Source of the DNA: a virus
Reading direction: 5' to 3' (one strand)
DNA length: 64,000 nt
Virus record (IMG/VR): IMGVR_UViG_3300036466_000332
Location: 1 to 64,000 of that record
Part shown: piece after piece, positions 1 through 9,363 of the stretch
Layout of the letters: the number at the start of each line of letters is the position of its first letter
How positions within the stretch are numbered: position 1 is the first letter of the stretch
Notes under the pieces: generated by a model
What the model was told of the DNA's origin: nothing
Database searches by the model: none
The model's input: the letters and a program-made list of their open reading frames with translations, nothing else
Made by a program: the position numbers and the translations under genes

Positions 1-942
1 GAAAAAGTAATGCAGTCTTATGGGCTTACAACCTCCCCAGAGACTGCAAGACGTTATATGAGAAATTATTTTAATACTTATAATAGAGTAATGGTTGATT
101 TATTTCCGGCATTTGAATTTAGTTATGTTTTTATAACAAGACCTGAGTTAAATCTTTTCGGTCAATCAGCCAATAAATCAATTGATTTACCTACTATGGT
201 GAATCACGATAGAGAATTATCAAAGTGGCTTGATTATAAAGCTGATAAACAAAAGGGTTCTTTTCTAACACCAATGATTAACCATTTAACTGAGATGTCT
301 GTATCTGATGTTGAGTTTCAATCTAAGACTTCACCTGCTAATGCACACAACATAAGAATAAACTATCCTACAAATTATGAAGAGTCTCTAGCTGGTGTAC
401 CTGTTAACTTAACATTCCAGGATAATAAGTCTGCTGATATATTGAAACTTTTGAATATCTGGACAACTTATATGTCAGAGGTTTCACTTGGTAGAATAGA
501 ACCAAGAGCTGAGGATATATTAAAAAATAAATTTGAATCTTCGGTTTCCATTTATCAATTCGTTACAGGTGAAGATGGCGAAACCATTAAATTCTGGGCA
601 AAGTGGATTGGTTGCTATCCAAACAATTTACCCTTCTCATCTTTTGAGCATAAAAAAATAAGAAAAGAATTACAACCTATGTCGGTTTCTTTTTATGCAC
701 CTTTTGTAAAGATGATGAGGCCGTCTATATTGGCAGAGTTTAATAAATTAGGAAATCACTCTGTTGTGAAAAATTTAGATTCTGGGTGGAAAAAATCCAA
801 TCCAAAAGATAGGGATATAAATAATTATTTTATGGATACTGTTGCGGTGGTAAAAGAAAACGGTGATTATAAATTAAAGTTTTCCAATACAAATAATGAT
901 CCAGTTACAATGGCTGCAGGGCCAAACACCACATTGGGATAA
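1..942 (+). CDS. Tail tube-like virion protein (5' end possibly outside window)
   Basis: An open frame runs from the window edge. The first ATG is at 10, but the nine bases before it show no ribosome site, so the true start may lie upstream. About 310 residues are visible. The part near residues 195-245, with FWAKWIGCYPNNLPFSSF followed by a beta-rich VSFYAPFVKMM segment, resembles proteins of tail-tube fold found in contractile-tail phages. It lies directly before a baseplate-type gene. A tail tube paralogue, tube initiator or tail terminator all fit. The family call is inferred from pattern and neighbourhood only. Confidence 0.5.
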   Translation, partial: EKVMQSYGLTTSPETARRYMRNYFNTYNRVMVDLFPAFEFSYVFITRPELNLFGQSANKSIDLPTMVNHDRELSKWLDYKADKQKGSFLTPMINHLTEMSVSDVEFQSKTSPANAHNIRINYPTNYEESLAGVPVNLTFQDNKSADILKLLNIWTTYMSEVSLGRIEPRAEDILKNKFESSVSIYQFVTGEDGETIKFWAKWIGCYPNNLPFSSFEHKKIRKELQPMSVSFYAPFVKMMRPSILAEFNKLGNHSVVKNLDSGWKKSNPKDRDINNYFMDTVAVVKENGDYKLKFSNTNNDPVTMAAGPNTTLG

Positions 943-958
943 GAAAGGAGGTAGAAAT

Positions 959-3667
959 TTGAAAGATTATACAATACCAGAGCTTATAGAAAAAGCTGTA
1001 GGTGAAATGACAGATAGACACGAAATAGAAGATGATGAATTTCAACTTATGAGTACAAACGGTATGTTACTTGATGGGTTAATTGAGGTTGCAGAAAACA
1101 GTTTATACAAGATAAATTCTGCTAAAAGAGAAAGATTTTTCGTTACAGCCGAACAAGAAGATTCTCTTCTAAAACACGGTAGACGTTTTGAGATTGACCC
1201 TGATCGAGCGGTACCAGCTAAGATGGATGTAATGCTTATAGTTAGATTAAAAGATGTTATAGATAATGCTGAACTTGATAGCAATAATATCTATAGGTAT
1301 ACAATCAATAAAGATTCTGAAATAACTATTGGTGAACATTACTTTAACTTAGATTATGATATCAATATTAGTATTTTTGATTTAAAATCAACATGGGGTG
1401 TAACCTCTGCTTATAATATAGATAACACAAATGATTTCAGTGATTTAGAAAACCCCAATATTAAAACTATCCGTTTTAAACAAAATGGGGAAGATTATAT
1501 CGGTATGATTTTAACTATAAGACAATTTAAAAGAGTTACTGAAGAATACACATATATTAGTAATGTAGATACCAGATCTTTTAAAGTACCATACAGTGAT
1601 CAGCTTTTAGATTTTAATGTATATTATAAAGAAGAAGGAAAAGATTTAGAAAAGATAAATAAAACTATGTTTTTAGAAGATAGTGGTGAAGTACAAAAAA
1701 ATATCTTCTATAGACATTTAGATAATAAAGAATTTTTAGTAATGAATAAATACGAATTAGGACACTTCTACCCTGAAAGAGGTTCTATCTTTAATATAGA
1801 AAAATTTGTGACAAAAGGTAGTGAAGGTAACTTTACATATGAGGGTGGTGACACTAAACTCATAAACTCTAATGATGATAATTTAGTAGTTAATGTTCAT
1901 GTATTATCTTCTGCTATTAATGGTAGTGATAAACTCGGGGTAGATGGCATAAGAAGAACACTTGTGGATAAAAATATAACAAGAGGTTCACTTGTATCGA
2001 CTAATGATATAGCAAGAACCCTATCTAACTATGATGATAGATATAAGATTATTAAATTTAGAGATGATGTTGCTTATAGAATTTATAATATCTTCGGTGT
2101 TATGAGTGATGATGAAGATAATATAGTACCCACAAATACTTTGGATGTAGATGTTAACTTAACTAACTTTATAGAAGAAGATGGAGAATATATGCTTCCT
2201 GAAGAACATATAATTTCAGCTGATGGGTATAAGGGTATATTAGAGGACACACCAGATGAAAGACATAAATACATCTATCCTTTTAATATGACATATGATA
2301 TGAGTGATAACTTTATTACGGTCTTTAGAAAATATATCGATGAATCATATAGAACTGATTACGATTTTATTAATTCATTAATACCTGTAACATATATGGT
2401 AAATAATATCGACTTTGAAAAAAGATTAAATAAAGATTATAAAATAAAGTTTGAACTAAGAACCAATACAGCTGAACCTGTGGATTTCTTACACGAGGTT
2501 TTAACTAGTGATACACAAACATTTACACCTTCTACTTTAGATACACCACTTAACATAAATAAAGATATTTTAGATGATGATTCAGCCAGTTTGGATTCAG
2601 GTACTGAAGGTACAGATTTTATTATAGATTATGAAAATAATACTATTGAATTCCCTACTGGTACAACTTTAACAGTTGATGGTTCTACTAGCTATATATT
2701 GACATATAATCACGAAGATATAATTGTTGATAAAGACCATATAAGGTGTGCTATGATTGTAAAAAATAATGGTATACCAAAAGGTTATTTGGATATGGAA
2801 ATGGTTAATTATACAGAAGAAGGGGATTTCTATAGTTATGAAAAGGTATTAAACTTTAATTCTATTTTAAGAGCTGATGGTACAGCAAATATAGATTTAA
2901 AAGATATCAATACACATAATGTTATGAGTCAGGATATAAATATAACCGATTGTGAATTCGAACTTTATATAATGTCTAAAGACAATATAGTCGATATGAA
3001 AGATCCTTTAATAACTATGACAGATTATTCAACTTCAAATATCTTTTCTTTTGATGCACCTATATATGAGGATATAACATATCTTAACTATCTACAAATA
3101 ATAAATAACACGCCAGATGAATTGACCTTAAGATTTGTCCCACTATTGGGATACGACTACTTTATGGAATTTAATGAAAAAGCAAACCAGATAGTAAACC
3201 GTAATGTTCGTAACTTAGAAACCTTATTTGGTTTAATGAAAGATGACTTTGAATATACTTTACTTTTCGTTAATACATTTGGTAAATCTAGAATTCATAA
3301 GATTGGTCTTGATTATATTGATTTAGATAGAACAGATTTAGCCATGTCATTTAGAATGGGAATTAAAAACGGTATGACTGTGGAAAAAGACACTATCCGT
3401 GATTATATCTGTGATTACTTTGAATCTATCGATTTTCTTGATAATCAAAATTTCCACATCTCAAGATTACTAAAAGAATTAAAAACTAACTATACAGAAA
3501 TAGATTTCGTTGAGTTTTTAGGTGTTAATGGATACAATAATGACCATCAATTAATCTCTTCTAATGATGAAGATCTTAAAAATGATAGTGTCCCTGAATA
3601 CTTAAATATTTATAGAAAAATCGTCAACAAAGAATTAGTACCAGACATTGATATTTTATATGTATAA
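959..3667 (+). CDS. Baseplate wedge protein, gpJ/gp6-like
   Basis: A 902-residue protein read from a TTG at 959, which has AAAGGAGGT six bases upstream; the in-frame ATG at 896 lies inside the previous gene without a ribosome site and is rejected. The N-terminus has the layout of baseplate J/T4 gp6-like wedge proteins: a helical start, then a segment LLKHGRRFEIDPDRAVPAKM like the 'GI.R.PA.PA' signature of that family, followed by beta-rich repeats. The C-terminal 150 residues are helical. Such proteins form the ring joining baseplate wedges round the tube. Position just after a tube-like gene supports this. Confidence in virion role is good, in exact family moderate. Confidence 0.5.
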   Translation: MKDYTIPELIEKAVGEMTDRHEIEDDEFQLMSTNGMLLDGLIEVAENSLYKINSAKRERFFVTAEQEDSLLKHGRRFEIDPDRAVPAKMDVMLIVRLKDVIDNAELDSNNIYRYTINKDSEITIGEHYFNLDYDINISIFDLKSTWGVTSAYNIDNTNDFSDLENPNIKTIRFKQNGEDYIGMILTIRQFKRVTEEYTYISNVDTRSFKVPYSDQLLDFNVYYKEEGKDLEKINKTMFLEDSGEVQKNIFYRHLDNKEFLVMNKYELGHFYPERGSIFNIEKFVTKGSEGNFTYEGGDTKLINSNDDNLVVNVHVLSSAINGSDKLGVDGIRRTLVDKNITRGSLVSTNDIARTLSNYDDRYKIIKFRDDVAYRIYNIFGVMSDDEDNIVPTNTLDVDVNLTNFIEEDGEYMLPEEHIISADGYKGILEDTPDERHKYIYPFNMTYDMSDNFITVFRKYIDESYRTDYDFINSLIPVTYMVNNIDFEKRLNKDYKIKFELRTNTAEPVDFLHEVLTSDTQTFTPSTLDTPLNINKDILDDDSASLDSGTEGTDFIIDYENNTIEFPTGTTLTVDGSTSYILTYNHEDIIVDKDHIRCAMIVKNNGIPKGYLDMEMVNYTEEGDFYSYEKVLNFNSILRADGTANIDLKDINTHNVMSQDINITDCEFELYIMSKDNIVDMKDPLITMTDYSTSNIFSFDAPIYEDITYLNYLQIINNTPDELTLRFVPLLGYDYFMEFNEKANQIVNRNVRNLETLFGLMKDDFEYTLLFVNTFGKSRIHKIGLDYIDLDRTDLAMSFRMGIKNGMTVEKDTIRDYICDYFESIDFLDNQNFHISRLLKELKTNYTEIDFVEFLGVNGYNNDHQLISSNDEDLKNDSVPEYLNIYRKIVNKELVPDIDILYV

Positions 3668-3672
3668 TTAAG

Positions 3673-3684
3673 GTTATATATTAT
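3673..3684 (+). promoter_or_regulatory. Early-type promoter box (TATATTAT class)
   Basis: GTTATATATTAT, 54 bases before the SSB-like gene. The leader after it contains ATCAAATAAAATATT, nearly shared with the leaders at 8836 and 63540. It is one of ten near-identical boxes in the window. Confidence 0.7.
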
Positions 3685-3737
3685 AATAGAGAATATCAAA
3701 TAAAATATTTTAAAATCAAAAAGGAGATGATTGAAAA

Positions 3738-4376
3738 ATGGCAAAGAATGATAATGTATTTGTGACAACGGAAATTTTTAGTTTAACAGAATGGAATAAT
3801 GATAGTAATAGTAAAAACCTATCAGCAAGATTATTAAACAACAATGGGTTCATAATTTTCTTTCAGGAGCAGAATCAAGGTAAAGGAGCCTATTGGAATA
3901 ACAAGGGTAACTTTTGGTGTAGACAGGATGATATGCCGATTCTAGCTAGGATGATTGAATTAGTAGTAAGAGATATTAAAGAAGGGAACTACTCCAGAGA
4001 AAGATACATGAAAGGCTCTAAGAGTGACTTCTATATTCTAGCTAAAGAAAAAAACGGCAGATTATATATTGCTGCTAAACTGGTACCAAAAGATAGCAAT
4101 GGAAACCAGGATGATTCTAAAGCACTACTTATTAAATTCCCATCAAATAAAGTATTAGATGATGAACAGACTAAAGGATTAATTTTACTTGAAACATTCA
4201 GAGATGCTATTAAAAATACCTATGATAGAGTAAACACATCCTTTGATTCTCATTACAAGAAATACTTTGAGGAAATCAATGGTAGTAGTGGTGGTTCTAA
4301 ATCAGGTGGATCATCTAAAGGTAAAAGCAGTGGGGGTAAAGAAGACATCGAAAGTGATGATGATTATCCTTTCTAA
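3738..4376 (+). CDS. Single-stranded DNA-binding protein-like, acidic C-terminal tip
   Basis: A 212-residue protein with AAGGAGATG ribosome site. Residues 1-170 form a mixed beta/alpha domain. From about 178 there is a Gly/Ser/Lys linker (SGGSKSGGSSKGKSSGG), then an acidic end DIESDDDYPF. That domain, flexible linker and DDD-hydrophobic-PF tip is the hallmark of bacterial and phage SSB proteins, where the tip recruits replication and repair partners. I cannot confirm an OB fold by eye, so the call rests on architecture. It sits behind an early-type promoter and near the DNA polymerase gene, fitting a replication role. Confidence 0.6.
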   Translation: MAKNDNVFVTTEIFSLTEWNNDSNSKNLSARLLNNNGFIIFFQEQNQGKGAYWNNKGNFWCRQDDMPILARMIELVVRDIKEGNYSRERYMKGSKSDFYILAKEKNGRLYIAAKLVPKDSNGNQDDSKALLIKFPSNKVLDDEQTKGLILLETFRDAIKNTYDRVNTSFDSHYKKYFEEINGSSGGSKSGGSSKGKSSGGKEDIESDDDYPF

Positions 4377-4388
4377 ATTAAATATAAA

Positions 4389-4423
4389 CCCCGAGGGATT
4401 ATACCCTCGGGATTATTTTTTTT
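4389..4423. terminator. Bidirectional terminator
   Basis: Stem CCCGAGGG / CCCTCGGG (4390-4397 with 4404-4411) followed by a T tract. It lies between convergent genes ending at 4376 and 4422 and can serve both. Confidence 0.8.
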
Positions 4424-5396
4424 ATACTTCTTTTCCTTTTTGTCTCCATTGCTCTCTATAGTGTTCTGGCATATTTTCTTTTTTATCTTCTACAAACTCA
4501 TAAGAATTATTTAATGAGTCTGTAACTACACCTTCATCCATATTCAAATTAATGTCACCAAGTGTTTCTATGTTTTTCTTTCTAGCATCACTTATTGTGT
4601 GTCCTTCTTCATCTTGTACTTCTATCCAGTAAATCTCTTCTTCTAAATCAAGATGCATAACTTCTTTTAAATCTTTATCTTTGTATCTTAAGTTAGCAGC
4701 AGATGAACCATAATTTATTCCATACTGTTCTTCTAGGTCAGCGTTTATATTTCCAGAACTTTTTTTCTTAGCTTTTTCTGGATCACATTTTGGTTTATTT
4801 TCATCTAGGGCTTTATTTGGTTTTGGTTGTGTTGAGTTTGCTATATCTTCTTTAGTTCTTTTTCTGGGTTCAGTTCTTGTTGGTCTTCTTTTAGTTTGTC
4901 TTCTATTTTTTTCTGGGTTGGTTAAAAAAGAACCATTTAACTGTGGTGTGTCAGCTGAATCATTGGAGAAAAATTGAGCATATGTACCACGCATATCACG
5001 AGGGTCATTACCCACACCACCAACATCCTTTTGGTTGAGTTTCTTTTCTTTCATTTCAAGATCAATGATATTTTTAGTGATTGAAGATTTTTTATCTATA
5101 GCAGTTATTTTGGAAGTTAAAAGAGAAGTTAGAGTCTGATACATATCCTTTTCATATACCAGTTGATTTCCGTGTTCTTTTCTTACCTCACGTATTCTAT
5201 GTTTAACTTCATTGGCTGCTGAGTCTATTTGTTTTTGTACTTTATTTAAATCCTTAATAGATTTTTTAAATCTTTTTTCTATATCAGATTTTTCGTTTTT
5301 CTTTTTAGGTTCTAGAACTTCGACATACTCCATATAATCATCCATGGATTTATTGGAGTTTAATCCAAGTTCTCTCATACCTTTATTAAGAATCAT
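4422..5396 (-). CDS. Hypothetical charged protein
   Basis: A 324-residue protein with AAGGAGGAG before its ATG. Residues 30-125 are strongly charged and heptad-like, suggesting coiled coil. Residues 160-220 are a low-complexity Lys/Arg/Pro/Thr region (RRQTKRRPTRTEPRKR) typical of disordered nucleic-acid-binding or head-internal proteins. The C-terminus is acidic. No family recognised. A late-type AACA box lies at 5425-5436 on the same strand, so a virion or assembly role is possible. Confidence 0.7.
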   Translation of the reverse strand: MILNKGMRELGLNSNKSMDDYMEYVEVLEPKKKNEKSDIEKRFKKSIKDLNKVQKQIDSAANEVKHRIREVRKEHGNQLVYEKDMYQTLTSLLTSKITAIDKKSSITKNIIDLEMKEKKLNQKDVGGVGNDPRDMRGTYAQFFSNDSADTPQLNGSFLTNPEKNRRQTKRRPTRTEPRKRTKEDIANSTQPKPNKALDENKPKCDPEKAKKKSSGNINADLEEQYGINYGSSAANLRYKDKDLKEVMHLDLEEEIYWIEVQDEEGHTISDARKKNIETLGDINLNMDEGVVTDSLNNSYEFVEDKKENMPEHYREQWRQKGKEV

Positions 5397-5424
5397 TTAA
5401 GTCTCCTCCTTTTGATTTTCCATA

Positions 5425-5436
5425 TATTTATTTGTT
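5425..5436 (-). promoter_or_regulatory. Late-type promoter box (AACA-N6-TA)
   Basis: Reads AACAAATAAATA on the minus strand, 29 bases before the start at 5396. It lacks the G that often follows TA in the other boxes, so support is moderate. Confidence 0.4.
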
Positions 5437-5463
5437 TATAACAATAAAACTATCCTTTATATA

Positions 5464-5475
5464 GTTATATATTAT
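5464..5475 (+). promoter_or_regulatory. Early-type promoter box
   Basis: GTTATATATTAT, 56 bases before the start at 5531. The leader GTGAAAAGAAAACTACATA is almost the same as that at 43669, after another early box. Confidence 0.7.
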
Positions 5476-5530
5476 AAAGGTGAAAAGAAAACTACATATA
5501 AAAAAAAAATTAAAAGAAAGGGTTGATAAA

Positions 5531-5737
5531 ATGTTAATACTTAAAGTTTTATTTATTGGTTTAATTGTTTATTTTATTGGTGGTGTAATGGCTATACCTT
5601 TAACCATTTATAAATTGGGGGATAAGGTTGGTTGGGATGATGATCCAGTTGATGTTAAGGTTGGGATAATTGTCTACATAATATTACATGGTTGGCAGTT
5701 AATCCATAGACTAACAGTTCATAGTGAGCAGAGTTAA
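5531..5737 (+). CDS. Small membrane protein
   Basis: 68 residues from an ATG at 5531 preceded by AAAGAAAGGG. A longer in-frame start at 5480 is a GTG with no ribosome site in the promoter leader and is rejected. Residues 1-25 (LILKVLFIGLIVYFIGGVMA) form a membrane helix, and a second weaker hydrophobic stretch lies near residues 45-55. No family recognised. Its early promoter suggests a role in host takeover at the envelope, which is inference only. Confidence 0.6.
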   Translation: MLILKVLFIGLIVYFIGGVMAIPLTIYKLGDKVGWDDDPVDVKVGIIVYIILHGWQLIHRLTVHSEQS

Positions 5738-5756
5738 TTCTCTGCTTATTTTTTTA
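5727..5756 (+). terminator. Terminator
   Basis: Stem AGCAGAG / CTCTGCT (5727-5733 with 5740-5746) followed by TTATTTTTTT. The stem overlaps the stop codon at 5737. Confidence 0.75.
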
Positions 5757-5791
5757 TATCCACAACAATTTTTTGAAGGAGAGTGAATAAA

Positions 5792-8605
5792 GTGAGCAAC
5801 GAAAATATGTTACTTCTTAATAACTATTTTGATAGAAATAAAAATAGACACCATATATTAATGAAGAATGTAGATACTGAGGAAAAGAAAGTTTATAAAA
5901 TAAATAACCCAACTATACCTATATATAAAGTTAAAGATGATGTTGAGGTGCCAGATTATTTTATGGAGTATCGTGATATAGAAGACCTTGAAAAACATGA
6001 TGTCTCATATAGATGGAGAGAATGGGACCTTGCAAGATTAATAGGTTATGATGGTTTTACAAATGATGTAAGAAAAAAGCATATTAAAAAGGAGCAGATT
6101 TATTTAGATAAAAGATTATTCGGAGCTGATGTTAGATTAACAGATAGAACTATTATGGACTATCTAGATTCAATGGGTAAAGAAGATAAAGAAGGTAATA
6201 TAACTTATCCTGATGAACCACCAATTAAAAATTTACACATAGGTTTTTTTGACCTTGAGTGGGATATTAGAATAGATAGTGATGATGAAGCTGATTACCC
6301 TATATACCTTATGACGTATTTTGATTCTAAAGAAAATGTTTGTCACACTTTTTATCTTGAAGATAAAAATTATAAATACCAAGATAAACTTCTTAAAGAT
6401 AAGGGTCATAAAAAATTTATCAAGGAATTGAAAAAAGAACTCGAAGAAGATTTTAGTAAACTATCCTTAAAAAATGCTAAGGAAGAACAGCAGGTAAAAG
6501 AGACAATATTCAAAAGATTAGATAATATTAAATATGAGCTTAAATCTTACAGCAGTGAACAGAGAATGATTCGTGATTTTTATAAAATGATAATCAGAGA
6601 TTATATGCCTGATTTTCTATATGCATATAACACCAGTGCAGATATAGGACAAACTCTAAACCGTTGTGATAAATTAAATATCAAACCATCTAGCATTTTC
6701 TGCCACCCTGATGTCGGAGATTATGTTGACTTTAGAATTAGAGATAACACCTTCCCACCAGAGGATAGAAAGCATAACTATGAATGTGCATCTTATACCA
6801 AGATAATGGATATGTTTATAACCTATCATGCTATAAGGGGTGCATCATCTTTTACAAGTTATAAGTTAGATACTGTTGCTAAAGATAATCTTGGTGTTGG
6901 TAAACTAGACTATTCTCATATCTGTGACCACATTGGTGATTTACCTTATAGAGATTTTTATACCACAACTAAATACAACATTCGTGATGTTTTGGTTATG
7001 CCATTTATAGAGGATGTTACACAAGATACTAAGACAATGGTATCTAAACGGTTTACAACAAGAACAGAATACGATCAGCTTTTTACTTCTATGGCTCAAG
7101 TTATGAATGCTTTTTTCCATATGGGAGAAAGAAATGGTCAGATACTCTCTAATGAAGTTAATAAACTTCTTTTAAAGTTGTCCGATAAACAGGTAGAGAT
7201 CCTAAAGGAAGAAGACAGAGTAACCTATGATATTATTATGTCTATTAAAAATGGTGATAGAATCCAGGGTGGTTTATGTACTGACCCAAATAAAGTTACA
7301 AGAAAAGGGATAAAACTTTTACCACTATTAAATAATAAGAAAGTATTTGAAACAGTAATTGATGCAGATGCATCTTCTATGTATCCTAATAATTTGATAT
7401 CCCACAATATAACTAAGACAACTTTGGTTGGTAAGTTAATATGGATAGATGAATTTCATGACTTAGTTTATAAAGAAACTAAAACAGTAAATGGTAGGTT
7501 GATAATAAGTAGGGATGATTGGGCAGCTATTAAAAAGATGCGTTCTAAATCAAATAATAATAAGTTCCAAAGAAATAAGTTTCTTAAAATGTATAGGGCT
7601 ATCAAATATTTTGATTATAAAGAACTTGCTAATAAGTCTATCGATATAGATATCATGAGTGTACTTGAAGATTACGGTTTTAAAGAAGAAAAAGAGTATA
7701 TGCCAAATTTAAGAAAGATATTCAAATACTTTAATGGTTCTATGATAGATAAGGAAGAGTTTGAAAAAGATTTCCCAGATAAAGATAAAAAGGACTTAAA
7801 ACACACTATAGAAATAATCCAAATCTATATTAAAAACATCACATCAAGAATAGGTGAAAGGGCTATCATTTCTTTAATCCAAAGAAACATTATAGAAATA
7901 GGAGAGATATTTTTTAATCTTCCGAATCTAACTGATTTAGATTTTATTTTAAATAATATATCTCAAAAGGAAGTTAGTCTGGTTGATTCACATGATGACT
8001 ATGAAGTAAAAATAGTTAAAAACAAATTAAGACCATTACTTTCTATTTTGTCTCAGCTTGATTCATCTATGTTAAATGATAAAGATTTAGATACCGGATT
8101 ATATAAAACAAACGGTATGTTTTATATCGGGGATAAAAAGAGAAATTATATCAGATATACTGGCACTGTTATAGAATACTTTCTTGAAAGTGGGAAAAAT
8201 CTAACAGATGTCTTCGAAATAGATGAACCAATATATACTGATAGAAGAGGTAACGTTGCAAATTACATTTATGAAGAACAAGTCAAAGTTAAAGAGATAC
8301 CAGATATTAATGGTTCAGTCATTTTCAGTGGTGAAGTTGATGAAGAAAATGTTCGTAAATTGAAGTTAACAGATAGGTTATCTAGGAGGTTAGACTTTAA
8401 AACTAAAAGTGGAGAAATAATAACCATTAATTTAAACCCTAGAATGGTTCCCTGTATAAGGGAGATAGAGTCATTACATGTTAAGATATGTAAAACAGAA
8501 CATGATAGTATTTATGATGTGATAATAAGATCTGAAATACCAATAGAAAAACCACACGAAGATAAATTTATATATAACCAATACATGAAAATACTAAATT
8601 ACTAA
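5792..8605 (+). CDS. Family B DNA polymerase, N-terminal half (exonuclease and motif A only)
   Basis: A 937-residue protein. GTG at 5792 is chosen because GAAGGAG lies ten bases upstream; the GTG at 5783 is too close to it. Exonuclease motif I is seen near residues 154-156 (FFDLEWD), motif II near 280 (YNTSADIGQ), motif III near 395 (YNIRDV). Polymerase motif A is DADASSMYPNNL near 524. Motif B (K-x3-N-T-L-Y-G) and motif C (DTDS) are absent, although 410 residues follow motif A. Both missing motifs are encoded in the gene at 28981-33974 on the other strand. The two products are expected to assemble into one replicative polymerase with 3'-5' proofreading. Confidence 0.85.
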   Translation: MSNENMLLLNNYFDRNKNRHHILMKNVDTEEKKVYKINNPTIPIYKVKDDVEVPDYFMEYRDIEDLEKHDVSYRWREWDLARLIGYDGFTNDVRKKHIKKEQIYLDKRLFGADVRLTDRTIMDYLDSMGKEDKEGNITYPDEPPIKNLHIGFFDLEWDIRIDSDDEADYPIYLMTYFDSKENVCHTFYLEDKNYKYQDKLLKDKGHKKFIKELKKELEEDFSKLSLKNAKEEQQVKETIFKRLDNIKYELKSYSSEQRMIRDFYKMIIRDYMPDFLYAYNTSADIGQTLNRCDKLNIKPSSIFCHPDVGDYVDFRIRDNTFPPEDRKHNYECASYTKIMDMFITYHAIRGASSFTSYKLDTVAKDNLGVGKLDYSHICDHIGDLPYRDFYTTTKYNIRDVLVMPFIEDVTQDTKTMVSKRFTTRTEYDQLFTSMAQVMNAFFHMGERNGQILSNEVNKLLLKLSDKQVEILKEEDRVTYDIIMSIKNGDRIQGGLCTDPNKVTRKGIKLLPLLNNKKVFETVIDADASSMYPNNLISHNITKTTLVGKLIWIDEFHDLVYKETKTVNGRLIISRDDWAAIKKMRSKSNNNKFQRNKFLKMYRAIKYFDYKELANKSIDIDIMSVLEDYGFKEEKEYMPNLRKIFKYFNGSMIDKEEFEKDFPDKDKKDLKHTIEIIQIYIKNITSRIGERAIISLIQRNIIEIGEIFFNLPNLTDLDFILNNISQKEVSLVDSHDDYEVKIVKNKLRPLLSILSQLDSSMLNDKDLDTGLYKTNGMFYIGDKKRNYIRYTGTVIEYFLESGKNLTDVFEIDEPIYTDRRGNVANYIYEEQVKVKEIPDINGSVIFSGEVDEENVRKLKLTDRLSRRLDFKTKSGEIITINLNPRMVPCIREIESLHVKICKTEHDSIYDVIIRSEIPIEKPHEDKFIYNQYMKILNY

Positions 8606-8617
8606 GGAGAGATATAA

Positions 8618-8806
8618 ATGGGTTTTACAAGTATTAAAGATCCACAATCATTTGAGGTTCAGGTAGATCATATAATCAAAGAGTGCAAGAATGATCCTGA
8701 AGATATGCATAAGAGATTAGATTCTTTAATGGAAGAGCAATTATGCCAACTAGGTTATTATAGGGCAATAAACAAAATAAGAGAAACGACAAGACACTAC
8801 TCATAA
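8618..8806 (+). CDS. Small hypothetical protein
   Basis: 62 residues, probably helical, twelve bases after the polymerase N-half stop with its own AAGGAGAG site, so co-transcribed with it. No family recognised. Confidence 0.55.
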   Translation: MGFTSIKDPQSFEVQVDHIIKECKNDPEDMHKRLDSLMEEQLCQLGYYRAINKIRETTRHYS

Positions 8807-8810
8807 TATA

Positions 8811-8822
8811 ATTATATATTAT
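8811..8822 (+). promoter_or_regulatory. Early-type promoter box
   Basis: ATTATATATTAT, 46 bases before the start at 8868. The leader contains GACAAATAAAATATTT, shared with the leaders at 3695 and 63540. Confidence 0.7.
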
Positions 8823-8867
8823 TTATTTGAAAGACAAATAAAATATTTCAAATAAGGAGAGATTCAA

Positions 8868-9260
8868 ATGGAAATTGTAGATATTGAATTTGATTTGGAT
8901 TTATACAAAAAGGAAGACTTTAAAAAAGAAGATATCGTAGAAGTGTCTAATAAGATTTTAAATATCTTGAAAAAGAACGATATAGTCCATGATGAATTGA
9001 TTAGATCACATGTCACCCTTTTTAGTTGTATTTACAAAGTGCCTGTTAAAATAATAGGACTTACAAAAAAACAGGTTGGTTTATTAATAGATGATATAAT
9101 AAAAAATAAAACAGCCTCGGATTCTATAGTGGCTGGTAGGGTATCATCTATGGAACATAATAAATCATATACTGTTGTATTGGAAATGGATAATACAAAG
9201 TATCATGTTTTTAATAGGGATTCAGTACCAAAAGAAAATTTAGAGTATTCTTTAAAATAG
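8868..9260 (+). CDS. Hypothetical early protein
   Basis: 130 residues with AAGGAGAG before the ATG. N-terminal 45 residues are acidic and helical; the rest alternates beta strands (KVPVKIIGLTKKQVGLLIDD, YTVVLEMDNTKYHVF). No cysteine cluster or catalytic signature is seen. It stands alone between an early promoter box and a terminator, a monocistronic early unit. Confidence 0.6.
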   Translation: MEIVDIEFDLDLYKKEDFKKEDIVEVSNKILNILKKNDIVHDELIRSHVTLFSCIYKVPVKIIGLTKKQVGLLIDDIIKNKTASDSIVAGRVSSMEHNKSYTVVLEMDNTKYHVFNRDSVPKENLEYSLK

Positions 9261-9266
9261 TATCTA

Positions 9267-9296
9267 CACCCGGTTAATAGCCGGGTATTTTTTTTG
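9267..9296 (+). terminator. Terminator
   Basis: Stem ACCCGG / CCGGGT (9268-9273 with 9281-9286) followed by ATTTTTTTTG. Confidence 0.8.
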
Positions 9297-9327
9297 TCAT
9301 TATATTCCAAAAGCACTATTTAATTCG

Positions 9328-9339
9328 AACAAAGATATA
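9328..9339 (+). promoter_or_regulatory. Late-type promoter box
   Basis: AACAAAGATATA matches AACA-N6-TA and lies 25 bases before the adhesin-like gene at 9364. Confidence 0.5.
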
Positions 9340-9363
9340 ATAAAAAATGAGAGGTGAAAACCA

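Noticed and set aside
5764-5778. AACAATTTTTTGAAG before the polymerase N-half
   Set aside because: It resembles a late box (TG variant) but overlaps the GAAGGAG ribosome site, so the transcript would lack that site. Probably chance; the true promoter was not found.
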